From Rachycentron canadum (lineage: Eukaryota > Chordata > Actinopteri > Carangiformes > Rachycentridae): a DNA stretch of 64,000 bases. The stretch's first letter is position 1. Each line of letters starts with the position of its first letter. The position numbers were made by a program, and so were the translations under genes. This document shows positions 11,588 through 25,200 of this stretch, piece by piece. Under the pieces are notes generated by a model. It was not told where the DNA came from and did not search any database. It saw only the letters and a list, made by a program, of their open reading frames with translations. The stretch spans positions 18,429,935-18,493,934 of the forward strand of contig CM076659.1 of assembly GCA_038496675.1 (NCBI GenBank), read 5' to 3'.

Positions 11588-14500
11588 CTAAAAGAGAGAG
11601 GAGCACTGTATGTCAATAAACTGAGAGCTGGTTAACTCCTCATCTAAGAATGAGATCATGGGAGCATGAGCTGAGTCCATCAATGATATAATGTCTAAAA
11701 ACAAACTGAAACGTGAAGCTAGATACAGAAAATTAGGACAGTGCTATCAGAGGGAGTAAACACACAACATAAGGTTTTACAGTATATTATTTATCTTTAT
11801 TTCACAAGTAGAAAATCTAGCATATAATATTATGAGAACAGAAATATAAATAATAATAATTTCAGTATCCTCTGCTGCTTGTCTTGACTGCCTCTGTGAT
11901 TTGGCATTAGTATATTCTTTAGACAGCATGCAATGCATTAATATGGATAGTTTATAGGATTGTGTATGGTCTTGATACTACTTAAATATAGATTGATCAG
12001 ATTCAGATTAGATTAATGATTTCAGTTAAATAAACTGGGTCAGCAAATATACAGGAAATATGATTAAGCGTGCAGGTAGAGAGAGCTAACATGGAGTATG
12101 ACAGTGATACAAAGAAAAACCAACAATCAGGGAGTAAAATTATTACTTTATTAGTTTAACACATGACTTGGAAATCAGAGATAATTATGAGGAATATTTA
12201 AATTTTACAGCTCGGTTTTTGATGTCGTTTTTGTTGTAGATAGTTTGGGATAGTTTGGGTTGTAGTTTTGGGTTGTAGATAGTTTGGGTTTTACTGTTGT
12301 GTTGAAAATGCGACCATCAGCTTTAGTGAGTTCCCACTGAAGTAAAGTTTTACAAGTTATTACCAAATATAAAATAAAATAAAAATTATGTCAGTTTGTG
12401 CTTGTTTTTGTCTACATACCCATTAGTGTCCATCTCTCCTCCTCCCTCTTCATCATATGTGACCAGCTGCTCGTGGATCTCCCCGCTGTTCTTCATGCTG
12501 GCCAGAGAATCCTTCTGGTAGCGTTTCCTCATCACAAAAAGGATCACAATGACTGAAAAGCACAACACAGGAAAGATCATTCGTAATATATTCACTCTAG
12601 GTTTTGTCGAGTGTAAATGCTGTTGGGCAGCACATTCATCGGCCTCTGAAAAAAGGTAATATCACACTGAAATTCTAAATTTATTTAAAGACAAACTGGG
12701 TTTAAAAAAAAAAAAGAGCACAACAGTGTTAATGGGCAGTGATTGACAGCCAGTGCAGACCTCAAGTTATATCCATGGGAGGTCTGGCCATGCAAGATTA
12801 AAGTTGTCAAAAGGATTCTAGGAAAAGAAACTCACATATTCAGGGCATATATAAAAGATGTGAAATGTTAAATCCCCCTCTGTTGCATGTCTCATCTGTT
12901 AAAGGAATTAAAATGAACAGTTGAAAATTGAAGGCATCCACAGAAGAACACAAGCACTGAACGGTTATTATGCCACTAACGAGAGACTAGAAAACAAAGC
13001 AAGGAGGGGATGGTTTAAGGTGTCTGTTTAATGTTCACCTCAAGCATCTAAACCTTAAATGAATCTACTCAAGAGACAAATAGACACCAACAAAGAGAGA
13101 AAAAGAAGGGAGCATAAGAAACAGGAAGACTAAATACAGTTGCAAATGAGAAAACAAGGTGGAGGGACGTGAGAAAGAGGGAAAGGGAAAGAAGCTTGGA
13201 CTGGGCAGATGACGAAGAAACAAAACAATTGAGAAAGAGAGAAAATGGAGAGAAGAGGAGAGGGGGAGCAGAGGAAAGGAAGTAAGAGGGTAAAGATAAG
13301 ACTGTAGGTGTCAGAGTCTTCAAACATTTGTTAATGTTCAAATGACAAAGACCTTGATCTAAGACCTAACAGCTGGAGGAATCATGGCTCATGTTTGACG
13401 ATGGAAGTAACAGTGATAGAGGGAGAAGATGAGGATGGATGGAGGTCAACAAAGAGCGCTGTTGCTTCTTGTTTCTTACCAGCAGTCTACTTTGTTTTCT
13501 AACAGCTGTTTTCGTACACAATCTGAACAAAGCCTAGGAGATTTAATTTTGTGATTCCAGGACCATCGCAGTGATTTGTGATGGTCACTGGAGGTCACTG
13601 ATGAATGAGGTCATCCTGCCGAATGGGGGCAGCAGATCAAGAAACACTTATGTCTGTATGTAAGTGTGGGCAGTTAAGAATGATGCCATTTGTCACACAG
13701 CTAACTACTCGGGACATGTGGAAGATAATGCATAAAGGTGAAAAAACACACTTTTTGCACGCACCTACAACAGCTTCACCAACATACAAACATTGTTTGG
13801 GTTTAATATTCAGAATATAACAACTGAGAACATAAAGAGTTCGACAGCTAGACCTTCATTTGAGCTTTGTTGCTGGTAATCCTTTGATAATGTGAATTAT
13901 TACCAACACAGAAATGAATATTAATGAAAAACAGTTTCCCTTCACTGATTTCTGATATATTTTGTGCAGGAGAAACTGAGGAAAATGATGACGTGGGTCT
14001 AAAATAAATGAGCACCTGAATGCAAACTGTAACATATTTAATGGGAATGATGGTAGAGGCCCTTGAACACCAGAATGTGTATGATTTTACCTCCTTGGGT
14101 GCCAGTGAGGCCACACTAAAACTGGCTTGGTCTATATTAGTCTGACTAGTCTGCTTTATTTTGTCCTAAGTTAGCTGAGAAGAAAGTGATGTAAGAGAAA
14201 CTTAAGTTTTTCCTGCTTATGTCTTTCAGTTTGGGCTGTAGAGATGAGGAATGAGGACAAAGAAGCAAAGGGAAAGGAGAAACAAATAAGGAGAGCCAAC
14301 AACTGAGGAAGGGACAAAGTGGGGGGGTGGGGAAACAAAAGCAAAACAAGAAATCAGGGCTGAGGAAGTCAGGAAAGAAGACAGATGAGGAGAGAAGGAG
14401 GAAACGAAGGATGCATTTGACATTAGATTAGGCCTCAAGCCTCAGTCCCGATATGAACCTCTTTCTCTCTCAGTGGACGGGCAGCATTAGCCATGCCTTT

Positions 14501-17500
14501 TAGTTGAGGGCGAGTGGGACTAATTTAAGTTTGCATGGGAAACCAACAGATTAATCTTTTACAACACATGCTCTGCAGTTTAATAAGCTCTGGAGATATC
14601 AGACTTAGAGGAACGAGAAAAGAGAGAGAAAAAAAAAAGATGAAGCTCCTTTCTTTGTAGAAAAACGACTGAGAAAAATGTCTTTTGGTGTGTCAAACCA
14701 GACTTCTTGTGAGAAAATGCGCCTGTGAATGGGAAGCACGGTAAATTGCTTTGGGCCCTGGCAGATAATGACAAGTGCATTAAATAGTTAATCTGGCCTA
14801 TGTTGGGGGTGTTTGATAAAGAGAAAGAGAGACAGAAAGGGGAAGAGAGGGAGGCAGAGAGAGAGACAGAAACCCAGAGGGAAAGAAAAGGAGGAAGAGA
14901 AAGATGAAGAAAAAAAAGTGAGGGGGGGAAAAGGCGCGATAGTGAAGGAGTGTATTAATAGTTAATAGGTTGAGTGTTTGGTGGTGTTTGATAAGCAGAC
15001 GGCACCTAAAGAGCTGATAAACTCTCCTCATTACCACTTCCATTCTTCTGCTGCTTTTCCCACAATTCTCCTCTTCGACCTCTTTCTGTCTCACTCTGTC
15101 TCTCAGTTGGTCTCGTTTCCACCTCAGCTCTCTGTCTCACTCGCCTCTCGTCTTGTCTGCCTTTTTCACCCCTCTCCACCTCACATATCTAAGTCTAGAT
15201 ATTAGTTTTTTCCATCTGTCACTCCGCCTCCATCCCTCTTCATCTTCAAGTTCTTCTTCTCTTTCCCTTTCTTCCTCAGCACTTCTCATCCCAGATCCCT
15301 CTTGTTTAGCCAACTATCTCCAGCGTGCCACTCATCCAACATGACAAGTGTCTCTTTTTCCCCCAGAAAAAAAAAAAAAGGCACAGGGAGCGAAGGTATC
15401 AAAGAGAATATTGAGCTCACAACTGCAGGCATTATTTCCACATCCGCCGCTGCATTATTCATAAAACCAACAACACCAGGAGGGGAAAAGTTCCCCACAA
15501 AACACAGATCTTATTTATCGCAAAGCAAGGGCAAGTGAATCTGAGCACATGCCTTAATAACTCGGAGCTGGCTTTTTACATCTATCATTGATGCCGTCTT
15601 CGTGAATTTTTGTAAATTCTTCTGAGAGAATAAAAATGCTGTGGGTTTAAGAAAGCCTTTTGCGCCACTTTAAAAATCACTTCATCAACAATCAACATTT
15701 TCTCTTACATGTCTGTTTTTCACCTCAAACTACAAACATTTCATAAATGTCCATATATTAGTTTTTGATAAACAAACTCTGAGCTAAACAGGAAGTGAGG
15801 CAATGTATTTTCCCCTCTTGTTTGGCGTAAACTTGTGTTTGATTGTGAGTCACATTTGCTTTCTTATTTTCAACTACAAAAAATAATCATCAGCAGAACA
15901 ACACAGGAGATCACATTTTAAAAACACATTTAAGGGGCAACTGAAAACCAAACTAAAAAGCAGTCATCTTTTTGACGGATGTGATCAGAGCCGTGCACAC
16001 CCACACCCACCAGTGATGTCATGGTGTACAGACACGCCCTGGAGTACACTTCTACATCACTGAAGCCATTAGCATTAAAAGAGAGTAGTTAAGCATCAAG
16101 CTTCATTCCTTGAAACTCCAAGAGCTGTCTCCATGGGTGTTTAAAAACAACTAAGATGGGGGGGGTCCCAAAGCCAAGTGGCTAGGATGCACCAGTTCGA
16201 TTCCTGGCCAGTCAGACCATTTACGGCATTCCCCTAGTATCTTTCCCTCAGTTTCCTCTCTGTCTTCACAACCCTGAACAAATGAAGATATAACGACATG
16301 TGTCGGAGGCACAGGGTGGATGCTGCTGAGAACGATGTGTTTCACCTGCTCGCTCCCAAAGGTAAACAAACACGGCATAAGAGTGAAAATTTATTAGACT
16401 CACGATGGACAGTTCAGTGAATTCCATGCATTTATTATTCAAATTATTTATTATTATGTCAAAACCTCGCGCGTACTTTACCAACAATGCAACTAGATCA
16501 CTGACTGTTCTGTTTGGAGTTTCAAATGCATTATGCTAGTCACGGCTGGTGTAGCCTTGAGCCTCTAGGGCTACAGAGGCCTGGTACATCCACTTATCCA
16601 CACCCCCACTGACAAAGTACAAGACTTCACACAACTCCCTCTGGAGCCACAAAAGGCTGTAAACACCTGTAAACACTCTGATGTATGAAATAAGGCTAGT
16701 TCCCCTTCAAGGGGCTGTTGAAGATCAAAAACCGAAAAGTTCTTCAAGCGCCTCCACACTAACAAAAAACCCTACAGGTGATGTCTGAGGAGTGTTGTGA
16801 CTCAGTGAACTTTTCCACCAAAACTGGAGAAAGAAAAACAAAGAGAAAGAACTCAAGAAGAAAGATAAACCCAAAGTTAAACTTACCCAGTATGGTCAGG
16901 ATGCAGAGCAGAATGGCTACCAGGGCATGGACACTCACTGACATTCTCCGAGCACTGGCTTTGCACTGCGTAGGAACCCGCCTGCTGTCACAGCGACACG
17001 ACTACATCGGGAAATTAACTGATTAAAATTGAGCAGTTTTCACTGACAGTGTCCAACTAAACTACAGTATAAACTAAACCTCTGGATGTTATTAGATATA
17101 ATTATTTGTTTAAATAAAATATTTGTGAAATAATTGATTTTTTCCTTGCCAAAATAATCTCAGTTTAGAGCATCACTCACACATAGAAAAATGCACACAG
17201 ACCTTGATCGCCAGCGTGGTAATGCTAGTCTGGACGGGTCGTCCTCCGTCACTGATGCGCACATCCACCTTGTAATCCTTGGGGTCATCCAGGCTGAACG
17301 GGCCTTCTCTCACCATGATGTCTGCTGTGTTGTCTGTACAAGGAAGCATATAAATACCCACGGTGAGTATACAAAATATTCCAGCCACCTTTGCAACACA
17401 AATGTGCCTCTCCTTCCTGCAAAACCCATGTCTAATTTGTCTGACTCATTACCTTGTTTCACTGAAGTGTATCTAATGTTCACCTGCTCGGTCTATAGCA

Positions 17501-19032
17501 TCTAAAGAGTCTATTTATATGGCTCAGTGCTCCGCAGATGAAACAAGAGATGAGACAGGATGGCAAGAAGAGAGTCGTTACATAAAAGCAGACAGAACAT
17601 TTGTGATTATCTGTCAGTTTGGTGCGATTAGGATTTGAGTCATTTAGGATTAGAGATAATGGCAGCACCTTAAAAACCTGCAATAGTGAATAGTCAGAAA
17701 CAGACCAGAAATGTAAAGAGGACTGAAACATGTTGAGCGTCACAGAGCAATGTCTCCATCTGCAGACCTGACCAACATTGCCGTCATTAGTCAAATCCAG
17801 AAGTTTCCTGCAATAGCCCACCGCTATAAAATTTTGAAGAAAACAATGGCAGGAAAGACCCTTCTGCACACTCAAACATACTCAGACACAATGTGAAACT
17901 CTCAGACAAAGAAACAGACTTCACACATGCAGCTCTGGGTTAAGGAGAAGTTTAAGTAAGAGGAAAACTGTGCTTTTGAAATTTGCACATTGAACCAGTT
18001 TTATGGAAGGAGATACAGTGAATCTCTGACAGACTTGGTTCAACTGTTTTATCCATCCTGAGACTTGCATTCTTAAAAATCAACTCTGACTCATTCAAAA
18101 GTCTCACCATGATCATTATTGGAAGCTCTGACATACCAACTGAAAACGCAGCTTCATTGTGACCTGAATAAAAGACACAACTTTATTTTAGCTCCAATTT
18201 CACACCCGTGTGACGAGCTGAATTTCCTGCCTCTGTGCTTTTCCACTTTCCACGAGCTTTGTATATGACAGGTTGTGCAGTTATCTTCCTTTGTTCCTCC
18301 TCTATTAGACCTGTCCTCATTAAAAGCACCAAAAGAAAAAGTCATTGGAACGTTCACATGAAAAAATGTTTCGAATCCAAACAGGTCGCACTTTGTTCTC
18401 AGTTTGCTCGCTCATTAGCTTGTTCACTAACGGGACAAAAAGATCACACATCTCACAGACTGATCCCAGACAAATCAATCCCAAACTATTCCAGAGGTAA
18501 GATTCCACTAAAGGTATTTTTCTTGTAACTTGGGTGAACTGACGTTGTAATCAAAAGGTCAACATGTCTGACACACAAATAAGATGTATACATTCACCTC
18601 CACAGAACCAGATTCTTCAGTATTGTCTACGAGGCAACACGTAGTCACTGAAAGCGTGTGAGTGGGAGGACATGGGTACAGATGAAGCCTTAACTAACTG
18701 AATAAAAGATGAAAACAGTTTCTGTCCTCCCTTCATCTCATCCCTCCTCTTTGTCTCGTCTCCTGCTCCTTCTTGGTTTGAATTCATCTCAGTTCCTGTC
18801 TCTCTGGATTCCTGCATTTGTCTCACTGTCCTCTCTGTGTTTCTTTTGTTCTTCCCCTCTCTCTCTTCCCTCTTCTCATTAGCCCCTTTCTCTCTTCATC
18901 TCCTTGTTTTCCTTCCTCCTCCTCCTCTCTTGTCTGTCTGGTATTAATGCAGTGATCTTCGTGTAGCCGCCTGGTCTGAACACCAACACCAAGACACAAG
19001 TCCTGTCACTTCACTGTGAAAGCTACACTTCT

Positions 19033-19079
<47 letters not shown>

Positions 19080-19173
19080 CTGGACCCTATAATGAAAGCA
19101 TGGTTGTTTTTTGCAAGTTTTAAAGAGCTGGTAGTTGATAAATATTTCAAGAACCTTCACTTTGCAGCTCTTG

Positions 19174-19214
<41 letters not shown>

Positions 19215-19229
19215 TGTTTGTTTGCGGTT

Positions 19230-19264
<35 letters not shown>

Positions 19265-22200
19265 CAGTGTTTGAGGTAAGTGGTGTGAGGTGCTGTCAGA
19301 TGATTTTTTGGAGGCCACAAGGGAGAACAGAGGTTTACACTGACAACCAGCACTTATCAAACAACTATCCACCTCCTCTACTCTCTCTCCTTTCCTCCCC
19401 TCCTTCTCTCTGCTCATGCCCCTTTCTCTTTCCTTGCCTTGCTCCCCTCTCTCACCTTCCTCTTCTCTCCTAAGATTCTTCCCCTCTCCTTCCTTAACTC
19501 TCCTCTCCTCACTCCCTTCTTTCTCCTCTCCTCACCTTTCCTTTCCCCCTTCTCTATCTTCTCCAATCCTTCCACCATTCTCTCTTCACTTCCTCTCCTT
19601 CTTGCCTTCTCTCTCCTCCCTCTCCTCTCCTTCCCTTTCTTTGTCCTTCCTACTTCCTCCATGTTCTTTTCTCATATTCATTTCTTCCTACCTTTCTCTT
19701 CCTCCTCTTCTTCTTCCCCCCTTTCTTTTTAATCCTTCATTTAAGATTAGATGTTTCGACATGAGAAATCCCTTGGACTAACACTTATTAACTAACACTA
19801 ACCTTATTTCCTCTTCCTTCACCTTCTGTTCTTTTTTCTCTACTCTTTCCTCTTTTCTTTTTTCTTTTTTGCTTTCTCTCTTCCCCCTTATCTATTTTCT
19901 TTTTTTTAATTTTTTCCATTCCCTCTGTTTGTTTGTCTCCTCATTTAATACTTTATTCCTTGTCTTTGTCTTTTTTCTCCTCACATTTTAGCCTGTTCTA
20001 TCCTACCCCTTTTTCCTTATCTTTCCTCCCATTTTCTCCCTCTCTATCCTATTTTTCTTTCAACTACTCCTTTATTTTCTATTTTTATTTATATATACAT
20101 TTTCCTCCTCCATAATAAACTCTATTCTTTATTCATCTCCAGTCTTCATTCATTCCTATTTTTGACTTTTCCTCTCCCTCTTTTTACTCTCTTGTTCATC
20201 ACCCGTTTATTTTCTCTCCTTTAGTTTTGCTCCTATTCCTCATGTTAACATGGTCTCACTTTAATATTACCCGTCTCTCTTAATCTCGATCTTCTTGCCT
20301 CCTTTCATCTTTTCTTCCACCTTTGCCTCATCTGTCTTTCCTTTTGCTCTCCTCCATTTTCGGATTCCTTTTTCTCCATCGGCTCAACATGTCAACCCCT
20401 CCAGGCATGAGCACAGAGGAAATGGATGAGGCAGGTTCCTGCCTTTCCCCCCTCTGTTTATCTTCCTTTCAATACGTTTCAAATTTCACTTAAATTAAAC
20501 AGTAACACTTCACCTAAATCTTTCATCTGACTACCTACGGCTTTCATCTATTCAGACTTTTAATATTTGACTAGAACAGTTGGTAACACTTTTCCTCAGG
20601 CTTTCATGTATTATAAGTGTATGTGATGATCAAAAATGATGAAAAAATGTTTTACTTGTGCCATTTTGTGTCCTAAGCTGAATAACCCAAATAAGCTTTG
20701 GAAATCTGACGTAACAGAGCATCAACCTTTGCCTAAATATCTATGTCTGGATCAAAGAAAGTGTCTCTGTAGAGTTTCACATCATCATCTGTGTCACAGC
20801 ATGTTTATCTGAGCTGACATTCCTCAACTACATTTATATCTACACATTTTTAGTCCTAAATGGCTCCAGATCTGCTGACATAGATGCTGCTTTGAATTTA
20901 GAATAATCTTCTGGTAGCAGAAATGTGTCTTTTCATGTTGGGTATGATGGAAGCAACATCAGCCAGCTACTGTGGCAAAGAGTAGATACAAGTGTGTCAA
21001 ATGAAATATAAGTCTTTATAACTATATTAGGTGGTGTATCGCACATCACAAATCACACATCACACTACACCACTGTGGATATATTAAGAATGGCTGGAAT
21101 ATCTATTACTGGGTGGATTAAATTTGGCATAGATAGTCATGGTCACCAGAGGATGAATCCTAATGGCTTCTGCAATCTAATGAATTTTCATCAAGTAACA
21201 CCATGAGGTTCATGTTTGTGGTTTTGTTTTTGGGTAGTGTTTTTGTTTGTTTTTTGTATATGTAGTCATTTGTGCATCATTTGTAGGGAGTTTTATTTTA
21301 GTGAATGCTGGATATTTTCATTAGATTCAATGTTAAATCTCAACAAGGGACAGGAATTGAAAATTAGCAATAAACTGCAGTGCAGTTTCATGATTTGTAT
21401 TGGAACTATGACAAACTGCATCATCCCTATCAAAAGAACATATTTTATATTTTCTGTGTGGAGAGGTAACAGAGTAATAAGACCCCAATGTTAGCTGGGA
21501 TTGGCTTCAGCCACCCTGCAACCCTACGAGGATAAGCCGTTTGGATGATGAATTAATCAATTCACATGATGACATATAATCAATTTGGGGATACCTTACC
21601 TTTTCATCTAGCACCATTAGCAGGTGAAATTTCTAATTTGTCCAATACTTCAGTTTAAATACTTGAGCTGCTAGGCTGTAGACTTTAGAGATGTACAAAC
21701 AAATACAGAGTGATCATACGGAAGAGCTTTTTGGAGGAATTAACCCAACATACAAATACACACTCAAAACGTTTGCGTTTGTCTTGAGAGCGTCAAAGTC
21801 AGTTTCATGCTTGATCAATAAAGCATTTATATTACAAGCTGCAGCCTCATCTCTATATACTTCATCAAAAGCTAATTTACTGAGTGAGTACTCTCATGTA
21901 TATCCCTATATTCCTCTTGGCACAGTTTTCCATGGACACATTTTCCACGATTTGAAAAGCACCCCACTAGCGCTGTGTGTGACATGTTTCTTTAATATCC
22001 TTGGGTGGGATGAGTTCAGAATACATAGAGAGTCATCTGCAAGTCCACCGAGCCACTTGCTCTCATTACTTTCAATATTTGCTGTTGTGCATTCTAGACA
22101 GCACTTATGGTCCCAGACAGGGTCTCTAAATCCTCCGTCTGGCCAGGAGAACCGAAGCATGCTTTGAGAAGTTAAAATAATTTCAAATTTCAGCAACAAA

Positions 22201-25200
22201 GCACTGTGCTTCAAATGGAGTTTCAGTTGTTGCATAGCAACAAGTGCCGAGGCCACAGCTTTGCTTTGGAGCACCATTTAGAGCAACAAGCAAGAAAGGA
22301 AAGGTAAATATATGCTCAGTGCACAAGAAAGACTTACTGCCGTAGTCTCTGATGGAGAAGTTGGAGCTCTCACTGCCCAGGCTGAAAGTGAAGGAGGCTG
22401 GCTGGTCGTCTTTATCTGTGGCTCTTAAAATTCCTATCACCTGAGGAAAGACAAAAACAATGTAATCAAATGAATCCAACCTGGGTATACATTTTACATT
22501 ATTTATACCCAATGATGTTTAAATATATACAGCATTTGTACTGTTTGAGAGATGCAAACTTAAAACACATATTGTTGACATGTAAATTACATTCCTTCAT
22601 CTTTCAAATCACTAGTGATAGTTGACATTCAACTTTCAATCTTTTTATCAAAATTATAATTATTAACTTATTTGAATGCATCTGAAATTTAACCAAATGC
22701 TGCTTGCAAGATAAGATAAATCCCTTCCTCACACATTCAGTTTCCACCTACTTTTCAAGCTTTTAAGAGCAGGAGGAAAACCAGTCACTGAAAACCAAAC
22801 CAACACTTGCAGGATGGGTTGACCTTGCATAAAAGGGTGTGTATGAGTGCATTGCATCACTCTTAGTGACATAGTAAAATAAATGCATTTACTCATGTTA
22901 TCATGGTGTTTTCAGCACATTTCATGTGACCAAACTAAATACTATGTACTTGTGCATGTATGCAGATGTTAATGTGGATCCAGCATCTGAAAATAAATAA
23001 GGTCAGGCAGGGTTGACACAGAGGTTGTAGAGATGAAGCAATTTTTTAAACATCAGTCCAGTTGAATAAAAAACCTACACAAATCAAGAAAAACTGTTAG
23101 AAACTATTAGGTTTTTCTTACTGTGTTGGTGACATCGTTCTCACAGACATAGATCTCATCCACAACCAATTCAGGCTTGTTGTCGTTAACGTCCTGAACT
23201 ACAATGTTAACTTTTACAAATGACTCCAAACCTGCAGAGAAGAGACAACAGCGCATGATTAACTGTGGTGCACTGGGGCTAAATTAATGAACTTGTACTG
23301 CAGCACTGAGTTGGCTGACAGTGGATGCACAAGATGTTTCAATGAGCTGCCTGCAGGAATTCTACAGAGCAAACAAATGCTGGAGGATGAAATAAATCCT
23401 TACATGTAACACTGTGGATGTAATGTAATCTTATTTATTGGATTTGTGGTGCTCAGTATAAAAGCAAAACAAATCCATCTGACTGTAAGACACAGGTGTA
23501 CCAACAAGACAGACAATGATCCTTCAAATCCTATTCATTTTTTTCATTTACTTTGCATTATTTATTGAAAATATTCAAAAATCCTGCAGAGGAGTTATTT
23601 GAAAATCAGTTACTACCACAAAAAGAATTTGTCTATATTTTGACAGTCTCCAAATTTGACCAAATTTGTTTTTGCTTATTTTTTATGTCCACATTTGTGT
23701 TGTTTATCATCTACCTTAATGGTCAGCATTTAGCCATGATAATGATCCGGTTTGTATCTCTTTGCTATGATGGGCCTGATTAGGGTCAAGTGACTGAAAT
23801 GATTTCTATTTGTGAGCTATTTGTTGGCCATTTTTTATGTCACATTAAAGCAGCTTTAACATTCATTTTGCATCACTGATGTTCTTTTTGAATATTCATC
23901 TTTTGATAAATGTGTGGGTCTCTTTCCCGTCTCTTCTACCAAGATTTTGAAACTATCTTTAGTACAGTACATGTACTGTATATCGAGGACCTTGTCAAGC
24001 TCAGGGGACCATTGTGTTGCTTAAACATCGTGACAAGCCACGAAAATAGATCTTTGGATTTCATTCATTGCTGGTCTAAAAATACAGAGTTTGGTTTGGA
24101 AGCTGCAAGTGAACAAAGAGACCCACTAATGTGATTTTCCTGCTTACTCTCTCCTTCTAGTGTGGGTCGACCAGGTGTTTTGGCAATGTGTTAAATCTAT
24201 AAAAATCCCTGTTATAAATGTGTTACACTCCCATCCCTCAATAAATTCAGAGAAGCTGCTCGGTGAATAACAAGAGAACACACTGTCTTTTTCAGCTTCT
24301 TTGACTCCCTCCCTGTATGCACATTAGCGTTGTTAGAGAAAACACATGGTTCTCATTTTTCATCTGAGTATCTTTTGTTTAGGGGAAACAGGATTAATAA
24401 ACCCGTGCAATTTGTGTGTGTGCATGACGTACCACTTGGCTCCTCCACTGCCTTAACTTGAAACATGTGTGTGGCCTCCAGCTCTCTGTCCAGAATCCTC
24501 AGGGTGGACAGCTGACCTGTAAGTGGGTTGATGCCGATAGGACAGTCTTTGTCTAAGATGGAGTACCTAAACGGTGAAAGTGAGGGGTTGGTGTGAGCCA
24601 CTGTGCAGAAATTACAAACAGTACCAGCTATTTTAGGGAGTTTGCACACAGGGTCGTACCGTATGCTCTTGTTGGCTCTGTCAGGATCCCGGGCCGTGAC
24701 TGTTCCTATGTTGTTCACGAGCCGTTCTTCCACCACATTGAAGGTGTAGATGGGCTGAGAGAAGACTGGTGGCTCATCCACATCTAACACCCTGATGTTT
24801 ACCTGTTAATTATAAATCATTCATAACAGCTGAAAGACAGTTTTGACTTGTGACATGTGCACATTTGGTCCACATTAAAGATTTAAATGGACTCCAGTTG
24901 CTGGACTGAACTCCTTTTGTTTCTTTTCTACTGAGCTTCAGGCTCACACACTCTTCAGGTGTGTTAAAGAATATACAGTATTTACAGAGAGAAAATTACA
25001 TTTTCCAGCTTCTCATATTTTAAATCAGTTACTTCTGAGTCAACTTTACCTTTGTAATATGTAAATTTGAAGTGCCCTTATTTATGACTTATAACTCTTA
25101 AGAAGAACAGGTAAAACAGGCTGCATATCTCTGTCCTCAAAAACAGCTGGATTCCCACTGATTTTGCATGTGCCTGTGGTACAACACCAGCATGTCTTTG

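Larger units (their letters stand above)
17334..22337 (-). other. cdh5 intron 10, microsatellite and pyrimidine-rich
   Basis: Largest intron (5004 bp). It holds (TG)n at 19034-19077 and 19232-19262, (GA)n at 19182-19212, a pyrimidine-rich block at 19370-20230, and two repeat fragments near 21.1 and 21.5 kb. No further exon is needed because phase is kept between exons 10 and 11. Confidence 0.75.

Noticed and set aside
16165..16210. Possible functional tRNA gene
   Set aside because: A and B boxes are present, but the sequence runs straight into a SINE body and no cloverleaf 3' half or acceptor stem can be formed.
19157..19781. Several open frames on both strands
   Set aside because: Low-complexity products of the TG, GA and C/T-rich tracts in cdh5 intron 10.
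21691..22167. 158-codon open frame on the + strand
   Set aside because: Lies in cdh5 intron 10, has no splice context on the + strand and no recognisable domain.
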